This document shows positions 6,141 to 11,569 of a stretch of 11,569 nucleotides of DNA, one piece after another (positions within the stretch are counted from its first letter, which is position 1; each line of letters opens with the position of its first letter). This DNA comes from Campylobacteraceae bacterium. GTDB taxonomy: Bacteria > Campylobacterota > Campylobacteria > Campylobacterales > Sulfurovaceae. A program made the position numbers and the translations under genes. Where the stretch lies: NCBI GenBank assembly GCA_027063325.1, contig JAMOSA010000182.1, forward strand, positions 1 to 11,569. Reading direction: 5' to 3'. The notes beneath the pieces are model-generated. The model was not told the origin of the DNA. It searched no databases and worked only from the letters and a program-made list of their open reading frames with translations.

Positions 6141-7167
6141 TATCTTCCCTTTTTGAGAATTTTAGCTTGAGTATATCACCTAATTCTCTATCTCCAAACA
6201 GACCTCTTCTTGCAAACAACATCATAATAATAAGCAGTATTGCAAATATTACCATTCTCATACCAGGATGGGCGCCGGTGTGCATACCAAAAATAACCAT
6301 ATCATCATCCAAAAATCTAAGCCACTCCATACTACCCATTACAAGTATGGTAGCAAGTAGTGTACCACTCATACTGCCAAGTCCTCCAAGTACTATGATA
6401 ATAAGTAATTGAAATGTAAGAAGGAAAGTAAATTGATCTGGTGATATGGTAGTAAGGAAAGATGCCAATAATCCACCACCGATACCCTCAAAGAATGCAC
6501 TTGTCATAAATGCAGTTGTCTTTATACGAAATGTATTTATACCCATTGCCAATGCTGCATCTTCATCATCTCTAACAGCCTTCATAGCTCTGCCATACTT
6601 TGAATATACAATATGTATCATTACAATAAATGTAATGAGTGCAATAGTTCCTATCCAAAGAAAATTTGCACTGTCTGGTATATCATTGAGTCCCAAAGAA
6701 CCATTTGTATATTCTGGATTGTTTATAGCAAATATTCTGATAATAAATCCAAATCCAAGCGTTACGATAGCCAGATAGTCACCTCTTACTCTAAATACAG
6801 GAAAAGAGAGCATCAAGGCTATAAATGCAGCTGCTACTCCACCAGCCAATATTGCAGGTAAAAAGTTGGCTTTCATCTGTAATACTACTGGAGCTGGATC
6901 AACTAGTGCAAACATATCTATTTTTGTATCTGTTGGAATTAAAAAGAGTGCTGTCATATAAGCACCAATTGCAACAAATCCATTTGGTTCCAGTGAAAAT
7001 TGACCAGTTACACCATTTATGAGATTGTAACTTAGAGCCAATATGGCAAATATACCAATATTGTTCAATATACTTAGTGTATATGAATCAAAATGGCTAT
7101 GAGCATAATATATAAACATAAGTGTAGATATAATCAATAATGATTTTATTATAGTACTCTTCATCAT
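6130..7167 (-). CDS. livM: Branched-chain amino acid type ABC transporter, permease LivM
   Basis: A 345-residue inner-membrane permease of the LivM family, pairing with LivH. It shows many hydrophobic segments from residue 7 to about 318, the conserved RVRGDYLAIVTLGFG (126-140), the ATPase-contacting cytoplasmic loop GRAMKAVRDDEDAALAMGIN (192-211), GGLGSMSG (261-268) and a C-terminal RRGLFG (320-325) equivalent to the usual RP.GLFG. One deviation: the common SLGH.aF..iGAY appears as SLEPNGFVAIGAY (58-70), losing the Gly-His pair. Two consecutive ATGs open the gene (7165-7167 and 7162-7164). AGGAG (7171-7175) is 3 nt from the first and 6 nt from the second, so the protein may start at the second Met. 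It follows livH by 6 nt. Confidence 0.95.
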   Translation of the reverse strand: MMKSTIIKSLLIISTLMFIYYAHSHFDSYTLSILNNIGIFAILALSYNLINGVTGQFSLEPNGFVAIGAYMTALFLIPTDTKIDMFALVDPAPVVLQMKANFLPAILAGGVAAAFIALMLSFPVFRVRGDYLAIVTLGFGFIIRIFAINNPEYTNGSLGLNDIPDSANFLWIGTIALITFIVMIHIVYSKYGRAMKAVRDDEDAALAMGINTFRIKTTAFMTSAFFEGIGGGLLASFLTTISPDQFTFLLTFQLLIIIVLGGLGSMSGTLLATILVMGSMEWLRFLDDDMVIFGMHTGAHPGMRMVIFAILLIIMMLFARRGLFGDRELGDILKLKFSKREDNAK

Positions 7168-7173
7168 TTTCTC

Positions 7174-8067
7174 CTAAAACCTGCTTCTTTCCAAGTCTTC
7201 ACCCATAATTCCAGTAGGTCTAAACAGAAGCACCAAAATCAAAAAGAAGAATGCAAAAGCATCTTTGTATCCACCAAGTTCGGGAAAGAGTGCTACTACA
7301 AAAATCTCTGTAAATCCCAATATAAACCCACCAATTACAGCTCCTGTTACACTTCCAATACCACCCAAAACTGCAGCAGCAAATGCTTTGAGTCCTACAA
7401 TTACACCCATTAACGGATCAATTGATGGGTAACTGATAGCATAGAATATACCACCTACAGCTGCTAGGGCTGAACCTAATATAAATACAATAGTAATAAT
7501 CGAATCTGCATTTGCTCCCATCAATTTGACAGTAGGTATATCAAATGCCAAAGCCCTGATAGCCATACCATACTTTGTTCTGTACAGTACCCACAGTACT
7601 GAAGTTAAAATAAATACAGTTACTATTGGTATTATTATGACTGTAACAGGCAGATATATTTCACCAAGATGCAGTACTTTGGTCAAATATTCAGGTGCAT
7701 CAAATGCTCTGGGAACTCCACCAAAGAGTACATTAAATAGATTTTCCAGTAAAAAACTGATACCAATTGCTGTAATCAACAGTGAAATCTTTGGAGCATC
7801 TCTTAGTGGTTTGTAGGCAACTTTGTCTGTGAGTATTCCAACTGCTACAGATACCAATATTCCAAAGAGTACAGCAATACCAAATGGCATACCCATACTT
7901 GTAGCAAGATATGTCATAAATGCACCAACCATCATTATATCACCATGAGCGAAGTTAATAAGCCTCAAGACTCCATACACCATAGTATAACCGATAGCTA
8001 TGAGTGCATACATACTTCCCAAACTGGCACCATTAACAATCTGTTGCAAAAATGTAGAAAAGTCCAT
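7174..8067 (-). CDS. livH: Branched-chain amino acid type ABC transporter, permease LivH
   Basis: A 297-residue permease of the LivH family in the inner membrane. Landmarks: LRLINFAHGDIMMVGAF (34-50), the most conserved LivH segment; the loop GMAIRALAFDIPTVKLMGAN (167-186) that contacts the ATPases; LGGIGSVTGAVIGGF (234-248); and the C-terminal LLFRPTGIMGE (280-290). It has about eight hydrophobic stretches and normal length. It begins 168 nt after livK, with AAGGG about 6 nt before the ATG, and is followed 6 nt later by livM. It is the first of four tightly packed genes (livHMGF), probably expressed by read-through from livK past a hairpin and from a candidate promoter at 8121-8126. Confidence 0.96.
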   Translation of the reverse strand: MDFSTFLQQIVNGASLGSMYALIAIGYTMVYGVLRLINFAHGDIMMVGAFMTYLATSMGMPFGIAVLFGILVSVAVGILTDKVAYKPLRDAPKISLLITAIGISFLLENLFNVLFGGVPRAFDAPEYLTKVLHLGEIYLPVTVIIIPIVTVFILTSVLWVLYRTKYGMAIRALAFDIPTVKLMGANADSIITIVFILGSALAAVGGIFYAISYPSIDPLMGVIVGLKAFAAAVLGGIGSVTGAVIGGFILGFTEIFVVALFPELGGYKDAFAFFFLILVLLFRPTGIMGEDLERSRF

Positions 8068-8120
8068 TCAGAACCCTTGTTTTGAAGTTTTGGTTAGAAA
8101 TAGTTTTGATTTTGATTAAT

Positions 8121-8126
8121 ATTATA
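8121..8126 (-). promoter_or_regulatory. Internal promoter candidate for livHMGF (-10 box)
   Basis: The minus strand reads TATAAT here, 53 nt upstream of the livH ATG, in the long livK-livH gap. No good -35 is present at 17 nt (TTTATG, complement of 8144-8149). The exact hexamer and its place in the only sizeable gap of the operon make an internal start plausible. Confidence 0.4.
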
Positions 8127-8204
8127 TTTCGTACTTATCATACCATAAAAGGGTAATAATAATTTTAAAGTGAAGTATATTTGAAATATTTGTCAGACAG
8201 AAGC

Positions 8205-8222
8205 TACACCCAAAAGGGTGTA
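8205..8222 (-). terminator. Intercistronic hairpin between livK and livH (attenuator or mRNA-stabilising)
   Basis: Arms TACACCC (8205-8211) and GGGTGTA (8216-8222) pair perfectly around a 4-nt loop. It is the strongest stem noticed between genes in this window and starts 13 nt after the livK stop. On the minus strand it is followed by GCTTCTGTCT rather than a clean T-run, so full termination is unlikely. A partial terminator or 3'-end stabiliser of livK mRNA fits better, giving more binding protein than permease. Confidence 0.55.
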
Positions 8223-8235
8223 ACCAAAGAGGATA

Positions 8236-9360
8236 CTAAGGATTTACAGTAGTCTTATACTCAAACTTGCCATCTTTTACTTCATTAATTACAGCAGATT
8301 TTACTGCATTACCATTTTTGTCTATATTGATAACACCAGTAATACCTTTGTAACCCTTTGTATTTCTTAGGTTTTGGTTGATACACTCTTTGTCATCAGA
8401 TGCTTTACCTTCATCTATACATTTATTCATAGCAGAGAGTATCATACCATAAGCATCAGCAGCTAGTGCACCCATTGAGTCAGCAGTTTTGTTATATTTT
8501 TTGTGATATGCCTCTACATAAGCTTTGGCTTCTGGTGAACTTGCTGCAGCTTCATTGAAGTGGTCTGTGTACATAAATCCTTCAGCCGCTTTTCCGCCAA
8601 TCTTTACAAGCTCTGGGAATCCTACACCATCAGCACCAATAAAAGGGACATTTACACCCATTGCTCTGGCTTGTTTTACAAGTAGTGCAGCTTCAGGATA
8701 GTAACCTGTAAATGCAATAATAGATGGATTTGCAGCCTTGATTGTAGATACCTGTGCATTAAAATCTTTGTCACCTGAATTTATAAGTACAGTTTTTAGT
8801 ATCTTACCACCACCTTTGGTGTATGCTTTTTTGAATGCTTTTGCCAATCCTACTGAATAATCTTGCTTGGCATCAGTTACAACTACCGCTGTCTTCATAC
8901 CATTATCGAGTGCATATTTAGCCATTACAGCACCTTGGAATGGATCTATAAAACATGCTCTTGTTACATACTTTTTACCCTTTGTCACTCTAGGGTTTGT
9001 AGAAGCATGTGTAATCATAGGAGTTTTCGCTCTTTCTGCTACTGGAGCCATTGCCATAGAGTTACCAGATGCAACCTCACCCAATATTACAGTTACACCA
9101 TCTTTATCTAGTAGTCTTTTTACAGCAGTAGCTGCTTCTACCTTATCTCCTCTATCATCTAATACAATCAATTTTACAGTATCACCATTTTTTAATTTAT
9201 TGTTTTGTTCATAAGCAATCTGTAAACCATCATTACTGGTTTGTCCAAATGCCGCAATTGGACCAGTCAGAGGTAATACTACACCCACTTTTACCTCTTT
9301 TGCCAATGCCAATCCACTCATTAATACGGCTGCTGCTATAATGCTTACACTCTTTTTCAT
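8236..9360 (-). CDS. livK: Branched-chain amino acid type ABC transporter, periplasmic substrate-binding protein LivK
   Basis: A 374-residue periplasmic binding protein (Peripla_BP_6/LivJ-LivK type) that captures substrate and delivers it to LivHMGF. Residues 1-20 are a classic signal peptide (MKK, hydrophobic core, cleavage after LALA), with the mature chain starting KEVKVGVVLPLTGP. Family landmarks: GEVASGNSMAMAPVAE (94-109), PMITHASTNPRVT (114-126) with ligand-backbone contacts, DAKQDYSVGLAKAF (163-176), FTGYYPEAALLVKQA (217-231) and ADAYGMI (301-307). I chose the ATG at 9360 because it starts with the standard MKK; a GTG two codons earlier (9364-9366) lies 4 nt from AGGAG (9371-9375), against 10 nt for the ATG, and cannot be excluded. 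Ligand is inferred from family only: leucine/isoleucine/valine, other amino acids, or short amides and urea. No convincing -10 box is seen in the 69-nt gap to yqeY. Confidence 0.94.
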   Translation of the reverse strand: MKKSVSIIAAAVLMSGLALAKEVKVGVVLPLTGPIAAFGQTSNDGLQIAYEQNNKLKNGDTVKLIVLDDRGDKVEAATAVKRLLDKDGVTVILGEVASGNSMAMAPVAERAKTPMITHASTNPRVTKGKKYVTRACFIDPFQGAVMAKYALDNGMKTAVVVTDAKQDYSVGLAKAFKKAYTKGGGKILKTVLINSGDKDFNAQVSTIKAANPSIIAFTGYYPEAALLVKQARAMGVNVPFIGADGVGFPELVKIGGKAAEGFMYTDHFNEAAASSPEAKAYVEAYHKKYNKTADSMGALAADAYGMILSAMNKCIDEGKASDDKECINQNLRNTKGYKGITGVINIDKNGNAVKSAVINEVKDGKFEYKTTVNP

Positions 9361-9429
9361 ATACACTTCACTCCTTTTTTGATTTTGTTAATACTTCTTT
9401 ATGTTACCAAGCTAAATATTAAGTTAAAC

Positions 9430-9873
9430 TTATGATAGCAACTTTTTTACCAAAGCACTTATTCTTCCACCATCTGCTCTACTGCCTATGGCATCTCTTG
9501 CCTCTTTCATAACTCTACCCATATCCTTCATAGATGAAGCTCCGGTTTGCTCTATTATCTCTTTGATAATATTTTCCAACTCTTCATCACTTAATGGTTC
9601 TGGCAGATATGAACGAACCAACTTAAGTTCAGCTTCCTCTTTTGCTACCAAATCATCTCTGCCTACTTCTTTGAATTGAGACAGAGCATCTTCTCTTTGC
9701 TTTACATACTTTTGCAAAATCTTCTCTACATCAGCATCACTAAGCTCTCTTCTTTCATCAACTTCAATCTGCTTTATTGCAGCACTTAGATTTCTCAGTG
9801 TATCTCTTTTTTGTGTATCTTTGGCTCTCATAGCCTCTTTTATATCATTTTTGATTCTATCTTTTAGACTCAT
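9430..9873 (-). CDS. yqeY: GatB/YqeY domain protein
   Basis: A 147-residue YqeY-family protein, related to the C-terminal tail domain of the GatB subunit of tRNA-dependent amidotransferase. It is a cytoplasmic, mostly helical protein that probably touches tRNA; the exact function is unproven. Visible pattern: LKDRIKNDIKEAMRAKD (3-19), RDTLRNLSAAIK (23-34), the highly charged middle (EVDERRELSDADV), KQREDALSQF (58-67), EEAELKLVRSYLPEPLSDEE (79-98) with the YLP signature, MKDMGRVMKEA (115-125) and ADGGRISALVKKLL (133-146). Full family length. AGGGAGAG precedes the start, which is 17 nt after the dtd stop, so it is probably cotranscribed with fba and dtd. Confidence 0.93.
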   Translation of the reverse strand: MSLKDRIKNDIKEAMRAKDTQKRDTLRNLSAAIKQIEVDERRELSDADVEKILQKYVKQREDALSQFKEVGRDDLVAKEEAELKLVRSYLPEPLSDEELENIIKEIIEQTGASSMKDMGRVMKEARDAIGSRADGGRISALVKKLLS

Positions 9874-9890
9874 ACTCTCCCTTTATAGTT

Positions 9891-10334
9891 TTATAACTCT
9901 TTGGAATCCAAAATAATGGTAACTGGGCCATCATTTATAATTTCAACTTGCATCATGGCTCCAAATATACCCTCTTTTACCTCAATTGATTGTGATAGTT
10001 TGTAGCAAAACTCTTTGTAGAGTACTTTGGCATCTTTTGGATTCATAGCACTGTCAAAGCTGGGTCTGTTACCTTTTTTTGTATTTGCTGTAAGTGTAAA
10101 TTGGCTTACAACCAGTATGCTTCCATCTACTTGAGTAATATTTAGATTCATCTTGCCACACTCATCGGCAAAGATACGAAGTTTTAGAATTTTGTTTACA
10201 AGCTTATCTATATCACTGGATGTATCATCTTTGAATATACCAAGCAATATATTGTAGCCCCTCTCTATAGAGGCTACCTCTGTTGAATCCACCCATACAG
10301 ATGAACTTTTGACTCTTTGAAGAACAGCTGTCAT
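9891..10334 (-). CDS. dtd: D-aminoacyl-tRNA deacylase
   Basis: A 147-residue DTD, a homodimeric cytoplasmic enzyme that hydrolyses D-amino acids (and glycine mischarged on tRNA-Ala) from tRNA, protecting translation. Key motifs are intact: MTAVLQRVKSSSVWVD (1-16), NKILKLRIFADECGKMN (47-63), the catalytic/recognition SQFTLTANTKKGNRPSF (77-93) and the cross-subunit Gly-cisPro motif NDGPVTI (134-140). Length is standard. Only 4 nt separate its ATG from the fba stop, and no good Shine-Dalgarno is seen (the upstream bases are ATTCTAAAAG), so it is probably translated by coupling to fba. Confidence 0.97.
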   Translation of the reverse strand: MTAVLQRVKSSSVWVDSTEVASIERGYNILLGIFKDDTSSDIDKLVNKILKLRIFADECGKMNLNITQVDGSILVVSQFTLTANTKKGNRPSFDSAMNPKDAKVLYKEFCYKLSQSIEVKEGIFGAMMQVEIINDGPVTIILDSKEL

Positions 10335-10338
10335 ACTT

Positions 10339-11412
10339 TTAGAATCTGTCTATACAGTTCAACTCTTCAAATGCTCTGATAACTCTGTCTCTCATACTCT
10401 CTTCACCTGCTCTTAGCCACTTTCTTGGGTCATAATACTTTTTGTTTGGTTTATCATCACCCTCTGGGTTACCTATTTGAGCCTGTAAATAGTCATGATA
10501 CTTTTGTGTATAATCTTTTACCCCTTCCCAAAATGCCCATTGGGTATCAGTATCTATATTCATCTTTACTACACCATAACCAATTGCCTCTTTGATCTCT
10601 TCAGGAGATGAACCACTGCCTCCATGGAATACAAAGCTTACAGGCTTTTTGGGGGTATTGTGTTTTTGCTCTATATACTTTTGTGAATTATCCAAAATTT
10701 TTGGCTCTAACTTTACATTACCAGGTTTATATACTCCATGTACATTACCAAATGATGCTGCTATTGTAAATCTTGGACTAATTGCACTAAGCTTTTCATA
10801 CGCTTCGCAGACCTCTTTGGGTTGAGTATATAGTGAAGCATTATCTACATGGGTATTGTCTATACCATCTTCCTCTCCACCTGTAATTCCAAGTTCAATC
10901 TCTAGTGTCATATCCAGCTTATCCATTATCTTTAGATACTCTTGACAAGTGGCTAAATTCTCCTCTAACGGTTCTTCGGATAAATCTATCATATGAGATG
11001 AAAAGAGAGGTTTACCATACTTTTCATAATGATCTTTACTGGCTTCTAATAATCCGTCAATCCATGGAAGCAGTTTTCTAGCGGCATGATCTGTATGCAG
11101 TATTACAGGGATACCATAAGCTTCGGCCAACTGGTGTACATGCTTTGCTCCACTAATTGCTCCAAGAATGGCACCTTTGTTGCTGTCTATACCCTTACCG
11201 GCATAAAAAGATGCTCCTCCATTGCTAAATTGTATAATTACAGGGGAGTTTACCTTTGCTGCTGCTTCCATTACAGCATTTATAGAGTCTGTACCCACCA
11301 CATTTACAGCAGGAATTGCGAACTCTTGCTCTTTTGCTATCTCAAAAATCTTTTGCAGGTCATCACCGGTTGCAACACCGGCTTTTACATAGTCTGAAAT
11401 TTTTTTGCTCAT
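10339..11412 (-). CDS. fba: Class II fructose-bisphosphate aldolase
   Basis: A 357-residue zinc-dependent class II aldolase of the E. coli FbaA type, interconverting fructose 1,6-bisphosphate with glyceraldehyde 3-phosphate and dihydroxyacetone phosphate in glycolysis and gluconeogenesis. Active-site motifs: PVILHTDHAARKL (102-114), with catalytic Asp108 and zinc ligand His109; EIELGITGGEEDG (171-183), with the second zinc/regulatory acidic site; GNVHGVY (222-228), with zinc ligand His225; VFHGGSGS (261-268), with His263 and the phosphate loop; and MNIDTDTQWA (284-293), the substrate-phosphate and hydroxyl contacts. The length matches the roughly 359-residue FbaA subgroup rather than the shorter class IIB enzymes. 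The start follows GGGAGAG at about 11415-11421. It lies 21 nt downstream of a PEB4-like isomerase gene, the order known in Campylobacter and Helicobacter. Confidence 0.97.
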   Translation of the reverse strand: MSKKISDYVKAGVATGDDLQKIFEIAKEQEFAIPAVNVVGTDSINAVMEAAAKVNSPVIIQFSNGGASFYAGKGIDSNKGAILGAISGAKHVHQLAEAYGIPVILHTDHAARKLLPWIDGLLEASKDHYEKYGKPLFSSHMIDLSEEPLEENLATCQEYLKIMDKLDMTLEIELGITGGEEDGIDNTHVDNASLYTQPKEVCEAYEKLSAISPRFTIAASFGNVHGVYKPGNVKLEPKILDNSQKYIEQKHNTPKKPVSFVFHGGSGSSPEEIKEAIGYGVVKMNIDTDTQWAFWEGVKDYTQKYHDYLQAQIGNPEGDDKPNKKYYDPRKWLRAGEESMRDRVIRAFEELNCIDRF

Positions 11413-11433
11413 CTTCTCTCCCTGAATATATTG

Positions 11434-11569
11434 TTATTTCTTTTTGGCAGTTTTTGGATTATAATCTATTTTTGCTCTCTTCATAAGCTTTTGTACATAT
11501 TTTTGCTGCTTTAACTGCATTTTGATTAGAGGTTTTACTCTTGAGTATGGGGCAACTTTTTTGGTTTTT
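11434..11569 (-). CDS. C-terminal end of a probable PEB4/SurA-like peptidyl-prolyl isomerase (cut by window edge)
   Basis: The last 44 codons of a gene entering from the right edge, ending TAA at 11434-11436. The visible tail is very basic, with YSRVKPLIKMQLKQQKYVQ followed by KLMKRAKIDYNPKTAKKK. A terminal helix of the form Y..vkp.Ik..L.q...q..i..L...AKI, followed by a short lysine-rich end, is what the parvulin-type periplasmic chaperone/isomerases of Campylobacterota look like (C. jejuni PEB4, H. pylori HP0175). In both genera that gene immediately precedes fba, as here. Such proteins escort outer-membrane proteins through the periplasm. The catalytic parvulin domain is outside the window, so the call rests on the tail and on gene order. 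Confidence 0.65.
   Translation of the reverse strand, partial: KTKKVAPYSRVKPLIKMQLKQQKYVQKLMKRAKIDYNPKTAKKK

Noticed and set aside
5034..9679. Plus-strand open frames opposite livF, livG, livM, livH, livK and yqeY
   Set aside because: All are antisense to conserved transporter or housekeeping genes and show no family motif; they arise from codon bias on the real strand.
1..11569. CRISPR arrays, insertion sequences, tRNA/rRNA genes, defence or phage genes
   Set aside because: I found no regularly spaced repeats, transposase or integrase motifs, tRNA cloverleaf or recognisable defence protein on either strand.

Overview
The window is AT-rich bacterial DNA that looks like Campylobacterota (Epsilonproteobacteria), most likely a free-living Sulfurimonas/Sulfurovum-type organism. 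The evidence is gene order plus protein content. A spermidine-synthase-like gene sits directly upstream of coaE, as in Helicobacter. The C-terminus of a SurA/PEB4-like peptidyl-prolyl isomerase sits directly upstream of class II fructose-bisphosphate aldolase, as in Campylobacter and Helicobacter. The genus is an inference from memory; no search was run.

Layout, left to right. (1) Positions 1-2379, minus strand: two exported surface or adhesion-type proteins in one transcription unit. These are a 722-residue multidomain protein (jelly-roll carbohydrate-binding-like, bacterial cadherin-like, LamG, unassigned C-terminal region) and, 10 nt downstream, the start of a DUF4214 protein cut by the window edge. 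(2) Positions 2499-3158, minus strand: a single nitroreductase gene with its own likely promoter and a small terminator. (3) Positions 3277-4522, plus strand: a short, degenerate SpeE-like protein overlapping coaE by one base, with a likely promoter and a weak terminator. (4) Positions 4523-4678: a convergent gap holding an unexpected TATAAT box, a near-perfect Shine-Dalgarno and an ATG that opens a 60-codon reading frame running antisense into livF. (5) Positions 4679-9360, minus strand: a complete branched-chain amino-acid type ABC importer, livK-livH-livM-livG-livF. A strong hairpin and a likely internal promoter separate livK from the other four genes. (6) Positions 9430-11569, minus strand: a tightly spaced housekeeping run, PEB4-like isomerase (3' end) - fba - dtd - yqeY, reading towards livK.

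How it works together: LivK captures a substrate (branched-chain or other hydrophobic amino acid, or amide) in the periplasm. LivH and LivM form the channel and LivG and LivF supply ATP hydrolysis. The livK/livH hairpin probably lets the binding protein be made in excess of the membrane complex. fba (glycolysis/gluconeogenesis), dtd (D-aminoacyl-tRNA proofreading), yqeY and coaE (last step of CoA synthesis) are core functions. The LamG/DUF4214 pair and the nitroreductase are the accessory part.

I see no CRISPR array, transposase, integrase, tRNA, rRNA or phage gene, and no clear undescribed multi-gene system. The items most worth a second look are the degenerate SpeE, the promoter-plus-RBS small frame between coaE and livF, and the unassigned C-terminal region of the LamG protein. 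No gap between genes exceeds 300 bases.
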